A stretch of DNA of 64,000 bases from Natrinema sp031626495 (GCF_031626495.1 NZ_JAMQOJ010000010.1:136997-200996), one strand, 5' to 3'. Counted from the first letter of the stretch, positions 36,841-45,337 are shown. Program-made: numbers and translations. The notes: a model not told the origin generated them from the sequence alone.

Positions 36841-37848
36841 TCAACCAAGCCGGTCCTGAATCGCGTCTGAGTCCTCGTCCTGCCACGCGGCCAAGTAGAA
36901 CGCGGACCCGCTCGTATCCAACTCGAAATACCGCCCGACAATGTACGCGACTGCCTCGGCCTCAACCTCGCGTTTCGATCGCTCGGCCTCGTCGGTGGCG
37001 TCTGAGTGGAGTAAGGCGTGAGCGAACTCGTGAACCAACGTCACGGCGAGATCAGCCTGATTTTCGCGCGCTTTCGCCTCGACGACTGGTTGGAGATCAC
37101 GCTTACTCCGGTATTTGCAGACGCCCATCGCGTCCCCATGCTTCCACTCGTCAGCGTCGACGATACGAACTGTCACGCCGATATCAGTGGCTGCATCCTC
37201 GAGTGTGGGCACCAGGTCGTCGGCATCGCCAGTTGCCTCAGTCTCTAGCTCGGGAAGCGGCTCACCCTCCGTCTGGGACACATCGAAGACAGACGTGGGT
37301 TTGAACCCGACAAACCCTTTCGACCACTCGTCCGGCGACATCTCGTCGTATTCACAGTCACTTTGCTCGTGGTAGCTAGGCGAGTTCTTGCACTTGGGAC
37401 ACTGCTTCGTAATGATCGGGGTCCAGATCCAGATGGCTGACTCACCTTCCTGGACGTGCCGGTCGAACTTATTCCGCCAGGTGTTGTACCCGGCGACCTT
37501 CGTCGCCTCGGGACACTGGAGGTTGATGAGCAGCGTGTTCCGATGGGAGTAGTCGTGGAACCGAGATTGGACGTCAAGCCACTCTTGGAACTCCGCGCTG
37601 GCCTGCGCGTCGTCGACGTGGTCGACGAGGTCGTCGATCCAGGCTTCGATGGTACTGTGCATCTCGTCATGTCGCGTGTCGGTTTCCTCGAAGGAGGCCG
37701 ACGTGAAAGCACGCCACTCCGGGCCGTGGTCGATTGGATCATCTTCAAAAACCAACCCGCAGTTTTCGCAGGTCGCCTCACCGCTGTCGCTATTCCGGGT
37801 AATATGGCCCTGACACTCGAGACAGGTGTTGTCGTTAGCAGACTTCAC
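36841..37848 (-). CDS. TFB-type zinc ribbon fused to ArdC-like HEXXH metallopeptidase
   Basis: The 335-residue protein has an unusual order. Residues 9-50 are a complete TFIIB-like zinc ribbon (CLECQGHI, CENCGLVFEDD) plus the TFB B-finger text DHGPEWRAF. Residues 65-150 resemble the ArdC N-terminal single-strand-DNA-binding domain (INLQCPEATKVAGYNTWRNK). A small CPKC segment and a linker follow. Residues 265-320 form a zinc peptidase with LVHEFAHALLH and a downstream EVEAEAVAYIVG Glu. A TGA ends it at DRLG; the same frame continues past it as IGSTAEEIIETIDG to a second stop, and the decayed paralogue at 16.1-17.0 kb has sense codons there. So the last 17 residues are probably lost to a nonsense change. 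Confidence 0.82.
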   Translation of the reverse strand: MKSANDNTCLECQGHITRNSDSGEATCENCGLVFEDDPIDHGPEWRAFTSASFEETDTRHDEMHSTIEAWIDDLVDHVDDAQASAEFQEWLDVQSRFHDYSHRNTLLINLQCPEATKVAGYNTWRNKFDRHVQEGESAIWIWTPIITKQCPKCKNSPSYHEQSDCEYDEMSPDEWSKGFVGFKPTSVFDVSQTEGEPLPELETEATGDADDLVPTLEDAATDIGVTVRIVDADEWKHGDAMGVCKYRSKRDLQPVVEAKARENQADLAVTLVHEFAHALLHSDATDEAERSKREVEAEAVAYIVGRYFELDTSGSAFYLAAWQDEDSDAIQDRLG

Positions 37849-38067
37849 CTCACGGTCGCGTTCATCTATTGACCGTTCCTGGATATGCTCTTAAGACACC
37901 ATACTATCGGCATATAGGGGTTTTCCCTACGAACCGTGGGTCTTCTTAGCAGTGCCGTGGGACGGCTCCTCAATGAATAGCAGGCGGTGTCCCACTTACT
38001 GGGAATCCGGCCTAGCACTTTGTCTTCAGGACGTCAACTTGGCACACTGCGAGTTAACCCAAATATT

Positions 38068-38583
38068 ATGTCTCAAGCCCGAAGCCGCTTGCACTACTTG
38101 CGAGCCACGATTCCAAAGACTCCGGTCAGGTACAGGCATATCGCTGGTTTCACGGTACTTCTGACGTACATCGTGATGCTTCTCGGAGCCTATACCAGTG
38201 CAATCGGTGCTGGGCTCTCCTGTCCGGATTGGCCGACCTGCTACGGGACGTGGGTTCCGTTCCTCCAGCCCGATATCATCGCTAACTCGCCATACTCTGC
38301 ACTCCAAATTTTCGCAGAGTGGGCTCATCGCGGACTGGCGATGACGGCCGGGGTTCTGATCGCCGTCACGGCCCTCGGAGCGTGGGTAACACACCGTAAT
38401 ACCCCGATTGTCAAATGGTCAGCCACGGCCGCTCTCGTCCTCCTTCCGTTACAGGTTATCCTCGGAGGACTGACCGTCACGGAAGATCTCCAACCGATCA
38501 TCGTGACGACCCATCTCGGCGTGGCAATTCTCGTTCTACTCTGTCTCCTGACGACTTGCCTTGTCGCATATCTCCGCCGCTGA
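38068..38583 (+). CDS. ctaA: Half-size heme A synthase (CtaA/Cox15-like)
   Basis: ATG 38068 gives 171 residues with four membrane helices. The conserved Cys pair is CPDWPTCYG in the outer loop after helix 1. Heme-ligand histidines appear in FAEWAHRGLAM and IIVTTHLGVAIL. Standard CtaA has eight helices from two such halves. Four-helix archaeal members, which must pair, are known. It converts heme O to heme A for terminal oxidases. A longer frame from 37987 adds 27 residues without membrane character. It heads a plus-strand run with DsbA and DsbB, all acting on extracytoplasmic cofactors or thiols. Confidence 0.85.
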   Translation: MSQARSRLHYLRATIPKTPVRYRHIAGFTVLLTYIVMLLGAYTSAIGAGLSCPDWPTCYGTWVPFLQPDIIANSPYSALQIFAEWAHRGLAMTAGVLIAVTALGAWVTHRNTPIVKWSATAALVLLPLQVILGGLTVTEDLQPIIVTTHLGVAILVLLCLLTTCLVAYLRR

Positions 38584-38688
38584 TGACACCTTGCGTATAA
38601 AACAATGCCACAGATACCGACGATTCGGCTCACTACGAGAGCAGAACACAGAGCCTATGAAATTTGCCAACAGGAGTAGTGATCACGA

Positions 38689-39675
38689 ATGACTGCTCAT
38701 ACCTGCCCGATCTGTACAGATCAATTCGAAACAGCTGGAGCAGCGCGTGACCACACATGGAACGCTCACAGCGCCTGCCATTATTGTGGTGAACAACTCG
38801 GTGACGAAACTGACGAGCAGCTCTACAGACACTGGCTCGCCGCTCATCCCGACGGCCTCTCACGTGTGGACCACAAACGGGCGGACGCAGCCGTCGATTC
38901 ACTCACGTTCTCAGAGCGGTTATCCGAGGGAGGTGTCGGAGCTGCTGTCGGAGGACTGACCCGCCGACAGCTTCTCCTCGCCGGCGGTGGTGCCGCCACT
39001 GCCGGTCTCGTGATCGGCGCCACCGCTCTCTCTAACAATACGAGTACTGAACCGGAGGGCGGTGCGAATGCTGGAGGTGATACGGGTGCCGTTACCACTG
39101 CCCCGATTCCCGACTCGCCTGGAGACTTCCGTTATGCGACGGTGGGGTCCGCTGATACTGATGTCACGGTAACATACTTCGGGAGCTGGAAGTGTCCGTA
39201 CTGCGCCCAGTTCAGTACGGAGATGCTTTCACAACTCGTGACGGACTACGTGGAACCAGGAACGATCGCGCTCGAGTTCCGCAATCTCGCATATATCGGT
39301 GGCGACCCGTTTTTAGGCCCCGATGCACCCGCAGCCGGCCAAGCCGGGTTAGCTGTCTGGAACACCGACCCAGCCTCGTACTGGGCGTTCCACGAATACG
39401 TGTTCCGGAATCAGCCACCCGAGAGCGACCAGTGGGCGACCGCCGAGAGACTGGTCGAGTTTGCTCAGGCCGCAGGCGTCTCCGAGACGGCGTCGATTCG
39501 CACGGCGATCCAAGAAAACCAGTACGACGACGCGCTGCGGGCGACTGACAGGGCTGCGAGCGATACCGGTGTCGACGCCACACCCGCGCTCCTCATCGAT
39601 GGCACAACGGTCAATCCACTCGGAAACGAAGAGCGAACAAGACAGTTGATCGAAGATGCAGCTGGATCAAACTGA
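38689..39675 (+). CDS. DsbA-like thioredoxin with N-terminal zinc fingers
   Basis: A 328-residue protein in three parts. Residues 4-55 hold a C2H2 finger (CPICTDQF...HTWNAH) and a second Cys/His cluster (CHYCGEQL...HWLAAH). A Tat-like anchor follows at about residues 89-112 (TRRQLLLAGGGAATAG). Residues 145-325 are a DsbA-type thioredoxin fold with active site WKCPYCAQF and the cis-Pro loop VDATPALLID. The fold would face outside while the zinc fingers stay in the cytoplasm, if the Tat-like segment is an uncleaved anchor. It overlaps or abuts the DsbB gene, which would reoxidise it. The zinc fingers are unusual for an oxidoreductase; their partner is unknown. Confidence 0.85.
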   Translation: MTAHTCPICTDQFETAGAARDHTWNAHSACHYCGEQLGDETDEQLYRHWLAAHPDGLSRVDHKRADAAVDSLTFSERLSEGGVGAAVGGLTRRQLLLAGGGAATAGLVIGATALSNNTSTEPEGGANAGGDTGAVTTAPIPDSPGDFRYATVGSADTDVTVTYFGSWKCPYCAQFSTEMLSQLVTDYVEPGTIALEFRNLAYIGGDPFLGPDAPAAGQAGLAVWNTDPASYWAFHEYVFRNQPPESDQWATAERLVEFAQAAGVSETASIRTAIQENQYDDALRATDRAASDTGVDATPALLIDGTTVNPLGNEERTRQLIEDAAGSN

Positions 39676-39682
39676 GTCATGG

Positions 39683-40099
39683 ATGTCCGACGGACGATTC
39701 TGGCTTGCAGGCGGGGCAGGTGTCGCGGCAGTTGCGACCCTCGGAAGCCTCTGGTTCAGTCTCGGCCTCGGTCTCGTTCCGTGTACCCTCTGCTGGTACC
39801 AACGTATCCTCATGTATCCGCTCGTCGTCGTTCTTGGCGTTGCCGCTCTCGAGAGCCACAACACAGTCTGGCGAACAGTCGTGCCACTATCCGTAGTGGG
39901 AGCTTCAATCGCGGGATATCACTCCGTACTCCAAGCAACGACAGCCTCATGCACCTTTGCTGGCCCCTGTGCAGTCGTCCAGTGGCAGGCTCCGGTGCTC
40001 GGACTCACGATTCCGAATCTCTCACTCATCGCGTTCGTGCTCGTGACGATTACAGTCCTCGCTGGATCGAACCTCGTCGAACCTGAACATCAGCCATGA
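39683..40099 (+). CDS. DsbB-family disulfide bond formation protein
   Basis: Four membrane helices in 138 residues. The first CxxC, CTLCWYQRILMYP, follows helix 1 as in all DsbB proteins; the second loop has CTFAGPC. I chose ATG 39683, 8 bases after the DsbA stop; an ATG at 39656, overlapping dsbA by 20 bases, would add nine residues. DsbB passes electrons from DsbA to quinone. The dsbA-dsbB unit lies between ctaA and the CPBP gene in a region rich in Cys- and copper-containing exported proteins, which need disulfides or thiol control. Confidence 0.9.
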   Translation: MSDGRFWLAGGAGVAAVATLGSLWFSLGLGLVPCTLCWYQRILMYPLVVVLGVAALESHNTVWRTVVPLSVVGASIAGYHSVLQATTASCTFAGPCAVVQWQAPVLGLTIPNLSLIAFVLVTITVLAGSNLVEPEHQP

Positions 40100-40197
40100 A
40101 CAAAATCACTACCGTGAGAAGTCTTGGAATGAATAGCGCCGGAGTCGACCTATCGAAGCCAGCTTGTAGGGTGGAGCCCTACGCTCACATCTGATTA

Positions 40198-40923
40198 ATG
40201 TCGTCGATATCTCGCTTCCAATCTGTCGCCTCGGCGATTGGTCTCACGTATGGATCATACGTTGCAGGGGCTATCGTAATCCTTGCCGTCGCGACGGTCG
40301 TCGGGTTGTTCGGAGTCGACCTCGCGTCGCGCCCAGCCCTCAGACTGGTTTTGAGTACGTTCTTCCTCCAAGGAGTGACGTTTGGGGGCATCGCCATCCT
40401 CTATCTCAAAGGCCGTGATCTCGGATTTGGATTCGTTCCAGTTCGTTCACCTGACAAGCGTGATGGGGCGGTGATTGTTGGGGGGAGTATCGCAATCCTG
40501 GGGTTGCTCTTTGTGGCGTCCTTAGTAATCACGGCCCTCGGTCTGAACTCGGCTCAGAATCAGATCGTCGAGGTCGGGCGTCAAAATCCGAGTGTATTCC
40601 TTCTTCTGATCCCCCTCCAATTCCTGTTGGTCGGCCCGGGAGAAGAACTGTTGTTCCGGGGCCTCGTACAGGGCACCCTACGTGAAAATCTCCATCCGGC
40701 TCGTGCAATCATCCTCGCAAGCGCTCTGTTCGCATCGATCCATCTCTTCTCGTTGTCAGGGGAAGGCAAACTGGTGTACATTGGTATCGCATTCGTCCTG
40801 GCCCTAGTACTGGGAGTAGCGTACGAGTACACGGACAATCTCGCAGTGCCGGCTGTGATTCACGGGACGTATAACGCGGTGCAGTTCGCAGGGGCCTATC
40901 TGACGGCGACGGGCGGACTCTAG
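40198..40923 (+). CDS. CPBP-family intramembrane metalloprotease (copy B)
   Basis: A 241-residue paralogue of the 12.5 kb protein, aligned over its entire length. It has the motifs EELLFRGLVQG, FASIHLFSL and AVIHGTYNAVQF. The gene is more GC-rich than copy A, so the two are old duplicates or arrived separately, not a recent copy. It precedes the two-domain multicopper oxidase by 170 bases on the same strand. Like copy A it lies close to a halocyanin gene (43.8 kb). Confidence 0.88.
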   Translation: MSSISRFQSVASAIGLTYGSYVAGAIVILAVATVVGLFGVDLASRPALRLVLSTFFLQGVTFGGIAILYLKGRDLGFGFVPVRSPDKRDGAVIVGGSIAILGLLFVASLVITALGLNSAQNQIVEVGRQNPSVFLLLIPLQFLLVGPGEELLFRGLVQGTLRENLHPARAIILASALFASIHLFSLSGEGKLVYIGIAFVLALVLGVAYEYTDNLAVPAVIHGTYNAVQFAGAYLTATGGL

Positions 40924-41051
40924 AAGTCTGATCGCTTTCTAGCCCCAATTTCTGACTCCTAACAGCGAACAAGTATAGATGAAAAGCCGCCATCTCCATT
41001 CGCCTTTTGCCGAACATGTCCACGCGCTGTCCCGTGAATTGGGACACCGCA

Positions 41052-41073
41052 GTCGGCCTATGTTTAGGCCGAC
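41052..41073. promoter_or_regulatory. Perfect hairpin in the leader of the multicopper oxidase gene
   Basis: GTCGGCCTA (41052-41060) and TAGGCCGAC (41065-41073) form a 9-bp stem with a TGTT loop, 18 bases before the ATG at 41092. It could be an operator, an RNA leader structure, or the end of the upstream transcript. Confidence 0.45.
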
Positions 41074-41091
41074 CAAGATACCGAGTGTATC

Positions 41092-42246
41092 ATGACTACA
41101 CGTTTCGGCGCACCCGGAACCGGGCTGTCCCGGCGGGAGTTTCTCGCGGCAACTGGCGCAACCGGTATCGCTTCGTTAGCAGGCTGTTCTGCGGGCGGAG
41201 CCAACGAGCCAGCAGCAACGAGCGATACGCCCACGCAGACACAAACTGACTCGCCTGATCTCCCCTACACCAGCCCTCCAACAGTCGTCAACGTCAACGA
41301 GCAGGGTGGCGAAGTGACGATGCGGACTCAGCAGGCCCGCCACGCCGTCCACCCGCTCGATACAATGGGTGGGCCCGTCGAATTCCCCCGCGTCTGGGCG
41401 TTCCAGGCCGACGACAACGACCCCAGCGTCCCCGGCCCAATTCTCAGAACGACCGAGGGGAACGCGATGGAGGTGACACTCGACAACACCGATGGCCGAC
41501 GTCCCCACACGATTCACTTCCACGGGGTTCGCAAGACGTGGGAGAACGACGGCGTCCCGACGACGACCGGCATTCAGGTCCCGCCAGGGGAGACACACAC
41601 CTACGAGATTCCCGCTAACGTCCCTGGGACGCATTTCTACCATTGTCACTTCCAGACCCACCGGCATATCGACATGGGCATGTACGGGATCTACCGAGTT
41701 GATCCCGAAGGCTACGAACCGGCCGACCGCGAATACTTCATGACGGTCAAAGACTGGGACTCACGGGTTCCGCGGAAGTGGGCCGGTGAGGCGGACTTTA
41801 CCTACAATTCGGCCAGTCGCAATCCGGACGTGTTCACCGTCAACGGGAAGAGCGCACCCCGAACGCTGCACCCCGAAGAAGGGTCACCGATCATCGTCGA
41901 CGAGGGCGACTCAGTTCGTATCCACCTCGTCAACGGCGGGTACATGTCGCACCCGATGCACATCCATAACCACCGCTTCCAGCGCGTCGAAAAGGACGGC
42001 GGGACGATTCCGGAGGCTGCCCGACACGACATGGACGTCACGAACGTTGCCCCTGCTGAACGACACACGATCGAATTTACTGCCGATGCAGACCCCGGTA
42101 TCTACCTGATGCACTGCCATAAGGTCAACCACGTGATGAACGGCACGTTCTATCCCGGCGGGATGTTTACTGGAGTGGTCTATCGGTCGGTCATGGATAC
42201 GGACATCTTCAACCAGCTTATGGAGTACGCCGGCTACACCGCATAG
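41092..42246 (+). CDS. Two-domain multicopper oxidase
   Basis: A 384-residue Tat lipoprotein (leader SRREFLAATGATG, lipobox LAGC). Domain 1 has HTIHFHGVRKTW and FYHCHFQTHRHIDMGM, with a complete type-1 copper set and trinuclear-site histidines. Domain 2 has HPMHIHNHRFQR and LMHCHKVNHVMNG. Both domains carry HCH-x3-H motifs, so it belongs with two-domain oxidases that have copper in each domain and work as trimers; in domain 2 the expected axial Met position is not Met. Likely activity is O2-dependent oxidation of Cu(I) or organics outside the cell. A nitrite reductase is less likely because of the HCH motifs. Confidence 0.88.
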   Translation: MTTRFGAPGTGLSRREFLAATGATGIASLAGCSAGGANEPAATSDTPTQTQTDSPDLPYTSPPTVVNVNEQGGEVTMRTQQARHAVHPLDTMGGPVEFPRVWAFQADDNDPSVPGPILRTTEGNAMEVTLDNTDGRRPHTIHFHGVRKTWENDGVPTTTGIQVPPGETHTYEIPANVPGTHFYHCHFQTHRHIDMGMYGIYRVDPEGYEPADREYFMTVKDWDSRVPRKWAGEADFTYNSASRNPDVFTVNGKSAPRTLHPEEGSPIIVDEGDSVRIHLVNGGYMSHPMHIHNHRFQRVEKDGGTIPEAARHDMDVTNVAPAERHTIEFTADADPGIYLMHCHKVNHVMNGTFYPGGMFTGVVYRSVMDTDIFNQLMEYAGYTA

Positions 42247-42452
42247 AGACGTTCTATACGACAACCAGGACTGGATATAACTGAACGATGGTGGTTACCC
42301 GGATTTGGTGGACTCCTGTTGGTTCGACACCGTCCCGCTGAAGCAGCCGTCGGTAGGACTGCGAACCGGTCATCGAAATAAATCTGAATCAACACCAGCT
42401 GGCGGCTAGCATGGACCGCAACCCAGCGGATTTCGGCGACTGGGTCGGCCTG

Positions 42453-42638
42453 TTACGGACTGGCGCGGAACTCGCCGTGTTTCATTCCGAAGAAGAACGC
42501 GATGACTGAGAAGACGATCATTGAGGGCAGAACCATCATGAAGACTGTCGAGGAGGTCATCACGGTCGTGAGCGCAATCGCCGCGACGGCGACAATCACG
42601 ACGAGGGGAGCCACCGAGCGCACGAAGTCGAATTCCAT
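42453..42638 (-). CDS. Small two-helix membrane protein
   Basis: ATG 42638 (MEFDFVRSVAPLVVIV) gives 61 residues with two membrane helices (about 8-28 and 31-52) and a short tail GMKHGEFRASP. A longer frame to 42725 exists but its extra part is not membrane-like. The gene converges on the multicopper oxidase. Proteins of this size and layout are common and unnamed in haloarchaea. I see no catalytic motif. Confidence 0.6.
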   Translation of the reverse strand: MEFDFVRSVAPLVVIVAVAAIALTTVMTSSTVFMMVLPSMIVFSVIAFFFGMKHGEFRASP

Positions 42639-42922
42639 ATGTACTGTGGTGACCGGATAGACAAAACCGTTAACAAAGTAGATTTGCTGGAAACCGGCAC
42701 TGACACGGTGCAAGCGGAAGCCCACCCCTTCACAGTAGTTGCTGGGGTCGATTATCTAATATGTTCGACGCCCACTCACGCCGATTCTGAAAGCCGTGCG
42801 CTCGATACGCGGGGTCCTTCGATTCCAGCGCCCAGTTTGCCAGCACTAATCGCAGCCAAATCAGCAACTACTGTTCAGCCATGGGAGGACATCAAGACTG
42901 AGTAGGAGGTGAAAGAGGGGGA

Positions 42923-43675
42923 CTACTCATATCGGGAGATGATCTCCAAGATTTCGACAAACGTCGCCAATACCGGATAATCAACCTCCAGACCCTCGTA
43001 GAGATACGAACAGAGGTCAGTGTAGGCATCCACGTCTGCCGACCGATCGATTCGATGAGCGTGGATTTCCTCCTGCCGTTGCTGGATCCAACTCTTACAT
43101 TCATCATTCAACGTGTGAAGTGTGTCGTATCGATCGGTCAGTTCAGTATCTGAGATTCCCTGTGATTCCGTAGAATCAAGTTCTGCAATCGCCTCTCGAA
43201 TCTCTTGAACCGTAGATTGCGCGTCTTTGAGGGTAGTGAATTCATCCTGGAGCGTCTCTAGAAAGACCCGGCGGTTGTCGATACAGCGCTGTGCGGCCTC
43301 GAGGAGTTGTTGTTTGATGAGCGGTGAGAACGTAGTCGCTTCCGAAATTAGAACCAGCACGTCGACACCGAATTCGGCACTGAAGCTTGCCTCGAACGAA
43401 TCACCGTACACGTCGCCGTAGTGGTCGACCGCCATCACAGTGTCATGATACCACGGCTCGATGGTATCACGGATCGACTTCTCTTCGGATGTAAGGTTCT
43501 GATCCACTCCAACAACGGACCGTTCGAACCGAGGAGTCTGTGTGTCGACGGTCTGAATACGCTGGCGAAACCGTTGGAATGCTCGACATTCGCGTTCGAC
43601 CTCGCGTCGTTCTCGCCGAACACTATCGAGGGCAGCATCCGTGTATGTCGGCCACGAGCCTTGTGCGAGCGTCAT
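42923..43675 (-). CDS. Uncharacterised coiled-coil protein
   Basis: The 250-residue soluble protein is predicted mostly helical with long heptad-like stretches (SVRRERREVERECRAFQRFR and TLKDAQSTVQEIREAIAELD). It has no signal or membrane helix. The family is haloarchaea-type and unnamed to me. The middle part (VDVLVLISEATTFSPLIKQQ) is the most hydrophobic and may be a folded core. It is co-directional with and 100 bases before the frameshifted halocyanin in transcription order, so co-transcription is possible. Confidence 0.7.
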   Translation of the reverse strand: MTLAQGSWPTYTDAALDSVRRERREVERECRAFQRFRQRIQTVDTQTPRFERSVVGVDQNLTSEEKSIRDTIEPWYHDTVMAVDHYGDVYGDSFEASFSAEFGVDVLVLISEATTFSPLIKQQLLEAAQRCIDNRRVFLETLQDEFTTLKDAQSTVQEIREAIAELDSTESQGISDTELTDRYDTLHTLNDECKSWIQQRQEEIHAHRIDRSADVDAYTDLCSYLYEGLEVDYPVLATFVEILEIISRYE

Positions 43676-43778
43676 CGGCAGCGTGTGTCTCCATACTGGT
43701 GGTCCGAAGCACAGTCAGTGTCGGCCATATGGTGTCCGAGCGATTCCGGAGCGCACAGCTCGCAGTGTACGCGGCCGC

Positions 43779-44344
43779 CTACCCGGAGAACGAACTGTAC
43801 GAGACGCTACCTTGATCGACGATGGTCTGGCTTTCGGGAACGTCTCCGTCCGGTGGCATACTCCCCTCCGCGGGACCGCCGGGTTCGCCGACGACGATCC
43901 GACCGACCATCCCCAGGGATTTGTGCGGAATACAGAAATAATCGTACGTGCCCGTGTGGTATCGAACGTGTGCTCGAACGTTGCGCCTTGCTCACTCAGA
44001 ACCTCACTGTTGAACGCTTCCGCTCCGTCGGGAATCCGCGTCACCTCTGCTGAACTCGTTCCCTCTTTGTAGGCGGTTGCTGAGTGACTTCCACTCTGGA
44101 TTTCGAACGTGACTGTCTCCCCGGATTCGACGAATAGACCAATGGGATCGAAATAGTACTCGCTCCCTTCGGTGACCATCATAACGGTATTTGAGTCTCC
44201 TGACCCACCAACTGTCTCCTGCGTTTCAGTCGTGGTCGGCTCACCGCCACCATCTCCGTTCCCAGAACTACTGCATCCAGCGAGACCAGTTACGCCACCT
44301 GTTGCGAGAATCCCGGCTGTCTTGAGAACCTGTCGGCGCTCCAT
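43779..44344 (-). pseudogene. Halocyanin (module copy B), frameshifted before the copper Cys
   Basis: The leader (MERRQVLKTAGILATGG...LAGC) and first half, including SGSHSATAY, are intact and match the 13.3 kb halocyanin. After ATFEHTFDT the frame slips at about 43965. The correct continuation lies in the next frame: GTYDYFCIPHKSLGMVGRI to a TAG at 43779, holding the Cys, His and Met ligands. The annotated frame instead runs on in unrelated residues. Without the slip the product would be a normal halocyanin of about 185 residues. Either a recent mutation or a base-calling error. Confidence 0.8.
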
Positions 44345-44442
44345 ACTTCCCTATCATAGGCCCCAACATAAGGGGGAACAGCGGATTCCCACTGAGTAGG
44401 ACACTGGCCGTATTTGAAGTACTGAGACCCCAAGCTAGGGGT

Positions 44443-44517
44443 GCTCCGTTGGTGTAGCTCGGCCAATCATCTCGGTATCTCACGCTGAAGACCGAGGTTC
44501 AAATCCTCGACGGAGTA
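44443..44517 (+). tRNA. tRNA-Glu (CTC anticodon)
   Basis: Seventy-five bases fold as a full cloverleaf. The acceptor stem is GCTCCGT with ACGGAGT (one G-U at the end), discriminator A. The D-arm region is GTGTAGCTCGGCCAATCAT. The anticodon stem is TCGGT/GCTGA with loop ATCTCAC, giving anticodon CTC. The T-arm is CGAGG-TTCAAAT-CCTCG. No CCA is encoded. It lies 98 bases upstream of the halocyanin gene start on the opposite strand. A tRNA on a plasmid-like segment is unusual and could mark an integration site. Confidence 0.85.
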
Positions 44518-44608
44518 TTCTCGACCGGTTACCGACGAGGAGAAGAAAAGTCTCCCAAGAACGAAGTGAAATAGATGGTTGACCGATGTACAGATTTGAG
44601 TCAAGAAT

Positions 44609-45016
44609 ATGCTGACTTCTTTGCGAACTAACCTTGCTCGATGCACCGTTGTCGAACTCGTCGTTATCACGTTTCCGGTCGGAGCCGGTCTGGTGGTGGG
44701 AGTCAGCTTGTTTTCAATCCCGATAGTGCTCCTTGGGTGGTTTGGAAGTGGATTGGCCGGACTCATAATTGCACTCAGCGCGAGTCGAACATCGAAGAGT
44801 GATTACAGTCTCGTACAGTGGCCACGGCCACAGATACCGGGAGACATTCTGATTAATGGAATCGCGTACAACAGCGTGGTACTGCTTGGCACGGTTCTCG
44901 CACAGGTGGTGTGACTCGCCTCGAATAGCCCACTCCTTGGCGTCGGGATCGGCGTGATATTACCGCTCTGGTTTCTCAACCATATTCATCTCCTAGTGTT
45001 TCTGGGCGAGTCGTAA
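44609..45016 (+). pseudogene. Small membrane protein gene with an in-frame TGA
   Basis: From ATG 44639 or the upstream 44609, the frame encodes three hydrophobic helices (VVITFPVGAGLVVGVSLFS, VLLGWFGSGLAGLIIAL, AYNSVVLLGTVLAQVV) to a TGA at 44912-44914. The same frame continues without a shift as LASNSPLLGVGIGVILPL, then WFLNHIHLLVFLGES to a TAA at 45014-45016, adding a fourth helix. A single nonsense change (for example CGA to TGA) explains it. The family is unnamed. The shorter three-helix form could still be made. Confidence 0.55.
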
Positions 45017-45021
45017 TTGGT

Positions 45022-45171
45022 TCAGAGCATCCTGGTTGCACCAAGATACGCGCCGCCGAACCGGACAGCGTTGTACACTCCGTGAATAAGTGACGGAACG
45101 GCCAAATCGTCCGTGGACTCGTAGGTCCCACCAAGTACAAGGGCAAGTACAAACACGATTTCTTTCGGAGA
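45022..45171 (-). pseudogene. C-terminal fragment of a third CPBP protease
   Basis: The minus strand reads EIVFVLALVLGGTYESTDDL and VPSLIHGVYNAVRFGGAYLG, matching the last 45 residues of the two intact CPBP proteins (LALVLG-x-YEYT and IHG-YNA). The Glu and first His motifs are missing. It shows that a third copy stood here before rearrangement. Confidence 0.75.
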
Positions 45172-45337
45172 TCCGTTTGCACTCTTCCGAGAGTGACCGC
45201 AGATAGACCAGGGGGCTGGAGGAGTCCTCACGGAGAGAAGGTAGATTTTCGCGCTACGGGACGGGATACTACTAAAATCCTCGATAGCGGAGTAAGGGCT
45301 TTCCGAGTCAAACCCGAATTACGGGTAGGTTAATAGC

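Noticed and set aside
41092..42246. Copper nitrite reductase (NirK)
   Set aside because: Both domains carry HCH-x3-H trinuclear-type motifs, which indicates a multicopper oxidase.
42639..42905. Possible 88-residue plus-strand gene
   Set aside because: No domain, no membrane or signal character, and weak acidic bias; not distinguishable from chance.
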